From Zygnema cylindricum (Eukaryota > Streptophyta > Zygnematophyceae > Zygnematales > Zygnemataceae), in contig JBBHKE010002232.1 in NCBI GenBank assembly GCA_037447655.1, positions 64,001 through 88,823 on the forward strand: a stretch of 24,823 nucleotides of DNA. Direction: 5' to 3'. The first letter of the stretch is position 1; every line of letters starts with the position of its first letter. Under the pieces are notes generated by a model. That model was given only the letters and a program-made list of their open reading frames with translations, had not been told where the DNA came from and ran no database searches. This document shows positions 21,901-24,823 of the stretch, in pieces. A program made the translations under genes and the position numbers.

Positions 21901-23435
21901 TTTTAAATGTGTAGAGAAGGAATAGTCTGATCTATTTTTTATGAGATTGGGACTATTTGGAGAATGTGGTAGGTTTACCAAGAAGACAAAAGGCAAAACC
22001 TATATGTGCTGCGTTTATTTGTGCAGTCAATAAAAAATAGGATAGATTTGTTCCATCTTAGGTACTTTACAGAATTTGCAATCACAAATTCTTGCAATGA
22101 AACAATTGCCGAAGCACAGAGTTCAGAATTTTTTATAAGTTTTTCTTTGTTCTATTTGTTGATATCTGCGGGGTTGACAGGTGGCTGATATCTACAAGCT
22201 TGTGGCTCCAGAGCTTGCAGGGACAAATTTAGTTGGAGACTTGATACAGGGTATCTTTCTGTCCTTTTTTTCATCTCCTGTCCATCCTCTCAGTTTCTTT
22301 TGTCGCCTTTTGAAAGAGGCATTATGTACTCTAGATGCTAAACATGCACTTTTGTTAGTTCAAAGGTTGGCAACTACGCTGTGAATTGCTATCAACGTTA
22401 ATAACTATAATTTGTAGTGTTGTGTATCGGCAAAATACTTATTGCGATTTAACCGATACCGATAGTTATCGGTTATCGAACGGTGAGGGGTCCTGATATA
22501 TCTCTCCGACACCAACAAATTCCTTAATCGGCGACAAGTGGAAAAATATATAGTATGCTATATAATAGTACTTTAGAGTATACTGTATCATATTTTTAAC
22601 TGTATGTAGCGTGGCATGCCACGTATGACATTCTGTTCCGTATGCTGTATAACGGAAGAATGACAGTTCAGTATAGCGGAATAAGCTGTACAGCTGTACG
22701 GTATGAATCGTACAATTATCGCCCATAGTTATCGAACCGGTGTCATCGCGATGTAAAACCGATAAACATCGGTTTTTTATCGCGATAACACCGGTACTGA
22801 TATATTGTGCCGAAATATCGATTATCGGTTGGCCAAAAGCATATCGGTTATTGGCAAATGGCTACCGACACACAACACTAATAATTTGGTCCTGGTGCAT
22901 TTTTTGCCCTCTGAACATGGTTTGTTTACGCTACATTTTTTTTCTGGATTAATTAGCACTAAAACAGTCCCCGTGCTAATTCTGTTTTAGCCCTAAAGGC
23001 GCTCCCTGGTGAAGTTCAATTTTATCAAACCTACTCGCAAGATTGAGTAAAAGTCGATTTTAGACCTTAAGTTCAATGAAAGTTGAATGTAATCCTGTAC
23101 AAATGAATTTTACAAGTACAAAAGATTGAGGGCTTCTCATAAGTGCTTTCTATGGTTAGAGACAGTTATTTTCGGTTTTTTTCCTTGGGTTTTTGTTTTT
23201 TCAATTTTGGTCTGTTAAACAATCAATTTTATTTATGGCTCGAGGTAAGGATAACTTGTAGGTTAACCAATGGAATTAGGGTGGTGTAAAGGACGTACTT
23301 GTAAAGCTGTGAAAATTTTGGAACTTTTCTAGTCCGACTTTTTTTTCACTTGCTCTTCTTTCACTTGCAGGAATTCCTTCTTTGGGGCGCGATCTTTTGC
23401 TGCAGTGGAGTGATCGAGTTCTTTCCAGTCGGTAG
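12979..23435 (+). CDS. ABC1K3: ABC1/UbiB-family atypical kinase, plastid ABC1K3 type, fourteen exons
   Basis: Exons: 12979-13215, 14367-14573, 15020-15109, 15694-15840, 16218-16382, 17265-17405, 17926-18105, 18683-18878, 19505-19632, 20092-20163, 20673-20803, 21536-21704, 22181-22250, 23371-23435. All borders are GT-AG and phases join, giving 665 residues (Arabidopsis ABC1K3 is about 711). The first exon looks like a chloroplast transit peptide: Ala/Arg/Ser-rich, low in acidic residues, with LTCVARA as a possible cleavage area. ABC1 landmarks: the KAGQ motif with K145, Ala-rich loop AAAS 205-208, VAIK with K227, VMEWIDGIRC in exon 6, HGDPHPGN 360-367 (D362 catalytic, N367) and DFG 380-382. 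The C-terminus LQWSDRVLSSR matches the plant protein. In plants this kinase is on plastoglobules and affects tocopherol and plastoquinone metabolism. Introns are up to about 1.1 kb, and the last carries a hAT MITE. ABC1K1 is the main alternative; similarity along the whole length favours ABC1K3. Confidence 0.94.
15539..15657. repeat. Diverged tandem duplication in ABC1K intron 3
   Basis: AAGCTGACTTG...AAGTCATTGTTTT...GAATCTGAAA occurs at 15539-15590 and again at 15607-15657, a period of 68 bases with several substitutions. Confidence 0.85.
18980..19013 (+). other. Candidate 34-nt cassette exon in ABC1K intron 8
   Basis: A 34-base segment is bounded by CTTTTCTAG| and |GTGAGTA, both strong splice signals. 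In its open frame it reads DMWKRWEELAE plus one base. Joined after the standard exon 8 end it would shift the frame and create an early TGA. Its 3' phase, however, joins exon 9 correctly. Confidence 0.45.
22407..22414. repeat. Target-site duplication, left copy
   Basis: ATAATTTG directly precedes the MITE and is identical to 22881-22888. Confidence 0.93.
22415..22880. mobile_element. hAT-type MITE in the last intron of the ABC1K gene
   Basis: The left end is TAGTGTTGTGTATCGG and the right end is its inverse CCGACACACAACACTA, 15 of 16 bases matching. The TAGTG terminus and the perfect 8-bp duplication ATAATTTG on both sides are hallmarks of the hAT superfamily. At 466 bp with no open frame it is non-autonomous. 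The interior is rich in CGGTTATCG strings and palindromes, including CGTGGCATGCCACG (22610-22623) and a long hairpin at 22737-22795. The intact duplication implies a fairly recent insertion. The transposase that moved it need not be related to the relic at 2162-2608. Confidence 0.93.
22737..22795. repeat. Long nested hairpin inside the hAT MITE
   Basis: The outer arms ACCGGTGTCATCGCGAT (22737-22753) and ATCGCGATAACACCGGT (22779-22795) pair at 16 of 17 positions. An inner perfect stem AAAACCGAT/ATCGGTTTT has a loop of AAAC. Confidence 0.95.
22881..22888. repeat. Target-site duplication, right copy
   Basis: ATAATTTG directly follows the MITE and is identical to 22407-22414. Confidence 0.93.
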
Positions 23436-24784
23436 AGGAAGAAAAATAAATTATGGAGGAAGAAGTTGGGAGTAGAAATTTCCCTGGTAGATGGCCCAAA
23501 GGCAATGGTTGTTAATGTTTCATGTGCCCAATAATCAAAGTCCACTCGTACAAATTACTTGGCCCTCTAGGATGATTCTTTTGTAGATATAACTAAATAT
23601 TTTTAGTATGATATAATTTGTGCTGCTGCATATATTAACCTGTTTTTAGAAATTATTAGTCATAGGCAGAGGGCTAGTGGGATTGCTGTAGTTAATCGTC
23701 TTATACTGAGCTTTTATTTTGGTTTCAATCTAATTTTGCAATGGTCATATTCACATTCAAAAAAGGTGATTTTTAGGAATCTCTGGCCTAATGGCTTTTT
23801 CTGGTGGGCAAGGTATTGAGATTCCCAGGAGATCGAATTGAAAGAATAGGAAGAGGAATCCGAGGAGCAACTGAGAGAGGGAGAGAAAATGCAAGAGAAG
23901 CCGACAAAGAGCAAATGGAGGCAAACTGGCACTAATGGTTCTCAGAACTTGTGCGATCTGTCGCATTTTGCAAAGCCGAAAACACTCCGGTGTTATATTC
24001 ATGGAATGTCCCACGGGAATTGTTGTCTATGCTGACTCAAAACACCAGGTGCCGAATAACAGACGTGATCTACAGCATAGCAGCAAATGCAGATTCTCAG
24101 ATTCAATTTGCATTGTTTTGCAACATGCATACTCTACACAACATAAGCCTTTAAAAGAAGGGAAAATAGCCTTTAAGTGGTTTTTGTTTGCTGCAAAGGC
24201 CGATCTGTACCACAGATCGTTTTCACTCAGTAATGCCTGCAAATAAACCATATAAATATGGACACGGGAAACTATATCGTGTAAAATTTTAAACTTATTA
24301 ACCTTTACAAAATCTTAAACGAACGCAAGAAGACAAACAAAACATAGACAGACGTACAATTGGCACACTGCTCCAAATGTTAACAAAAAAATTGGCTTGT
24401 CGCTTAGACAAAACAGAATAAAGACAGACAAGCATTACACTCGCAATAAAAACCAAATCACAATCAAAAAAGCAAAGCTGTGGTACAGTTAACTCAACCA
24501 GCCCTTTCATGCAGAAACTAGACAAAGAATCGGCTCATGGAACAATATTATTTTTTATTTGATTATATCTTAGGTCGGTTGGTGAATTGCAAATTCAAAA
24601 TTGGAAATACAAACTGCAAAATGAGAGATGAAAAGAAGAATGATGGGAGGATGGCAAGAGAGGATAAAAAGATAAAGAAGACAAAAAAGACAACATAAAC
24701 CCAAAACGGCAAAAAAGTACACATAAAAAGCAGATCAGACGAATACCACAATACAGGAAAATGACAAGATTGAAAGATAACAAG

Positions 24785-24791
<7 letters not shown>
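23436..24791. other. 3' flank of the ABC1K gene, no further gene seen
   Basis: It probably begins with the 3' untranslated region. AATAAA occurs at 23445-23450 (very close to the stop) and at 24242-24247, either of which could serve in polyadenylation. A purine-rich 47-codon frame at 23792-23932 lacks a start codon. Frames further right are low-complexity. Confidence 0.45.

Positions 24792-24823
<32 letters not shown>
24792..24823. repeat. CT microsatellite at the window edge
   Basis: Sixteen TC dinucleotides run to the last base, so the full length is not visible. It may mark the end of a contig. Confidence 0.98.

Noticed and set aside
23792-23932. Charged 47-codon frame downstream of the ABC1K gene
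   Set aside because: It has no start codon or convincing acceptor. The purine-rich composition explains the charged residues, and it probably lies in the 3' untranslated region or flank.
24298-24783. Reverse-strand hydrophobic open frames near the right end
   Set aside because: They are A-rich on the + strand, giving Phe/Ser/Leu-rich low-complexity translations with no motif.

Overview
This window is nuclear DNA from a green-lineage (streptophyte) eukaryote. The evidence is two multi-exon genes with plant-type GT-AG introns, both typical plant and algal proteins, set among Ty1/copia, hAT and MITE-type transposable-element debris. The mix of GC-rich first exons, T-rich introns of several hundred bases and animal-like hAT relics would fit a charophyte alga or an early-diverging land plant. 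The species cannot be determined from the sequence.

Layout. At 1-627 lies the decayed 3' end of a copia polyprotein (RNase H region), followed by a polypurine tract and the start of its 3' LTR at 651. From 1108 to 3616 there is transposon-derived and unassigned sequence: a reverse-strand fragment of a hAT transposase with a BED-like zinc finger (2162-2608), a TA-flanked inverted-repeat element (2882-3356) and a GC-rich foldback. Gene 1 (4063-8036, + strand, seven exons) encodes a membrane-anchored monodehydroascorbate reductase resembling Arabidopsis MDAR4. From 8037 to 12978 there is a repeat-rich intergenic stretch with a second copy of the TA-flanked element (9214-9718), a dispersed repeat in three copies, palindromes, and an unidentified, apparently spliced but frameshifted reverse-strand gene relic (11724-12390). 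Gene 2 (12979-23435, + strand, fourteen exons) encodes an ABC1/UbiB-family atypical kinase of the plastoglobule ABC1K3 type. A young hAT MITE with a perfect 8-bp target duplication sits in its last intron. The window ends in unassigned sequence and a CT microsatellite.

Function. The first gene regenerates ascorbate from its radical. The second is a plastid lipid-droplet kinase linked in plants to tocopherol and plastoquinone (prenyl-lipid) homeostasis. They are neighbours on the same strand and both belong to antioxidant metabolism, but eukaryotic adjacency alone does not show a functional link. The best unexplained signals are a 28-G run exactly where exon 1 of the reductase should splice, a well-spliced 34-nt candidate cassette exon in the kinase gene, a long hairpin inside the intronic hAT MITE, and the unidentified spliced relic at 11.7-12.4 kb.
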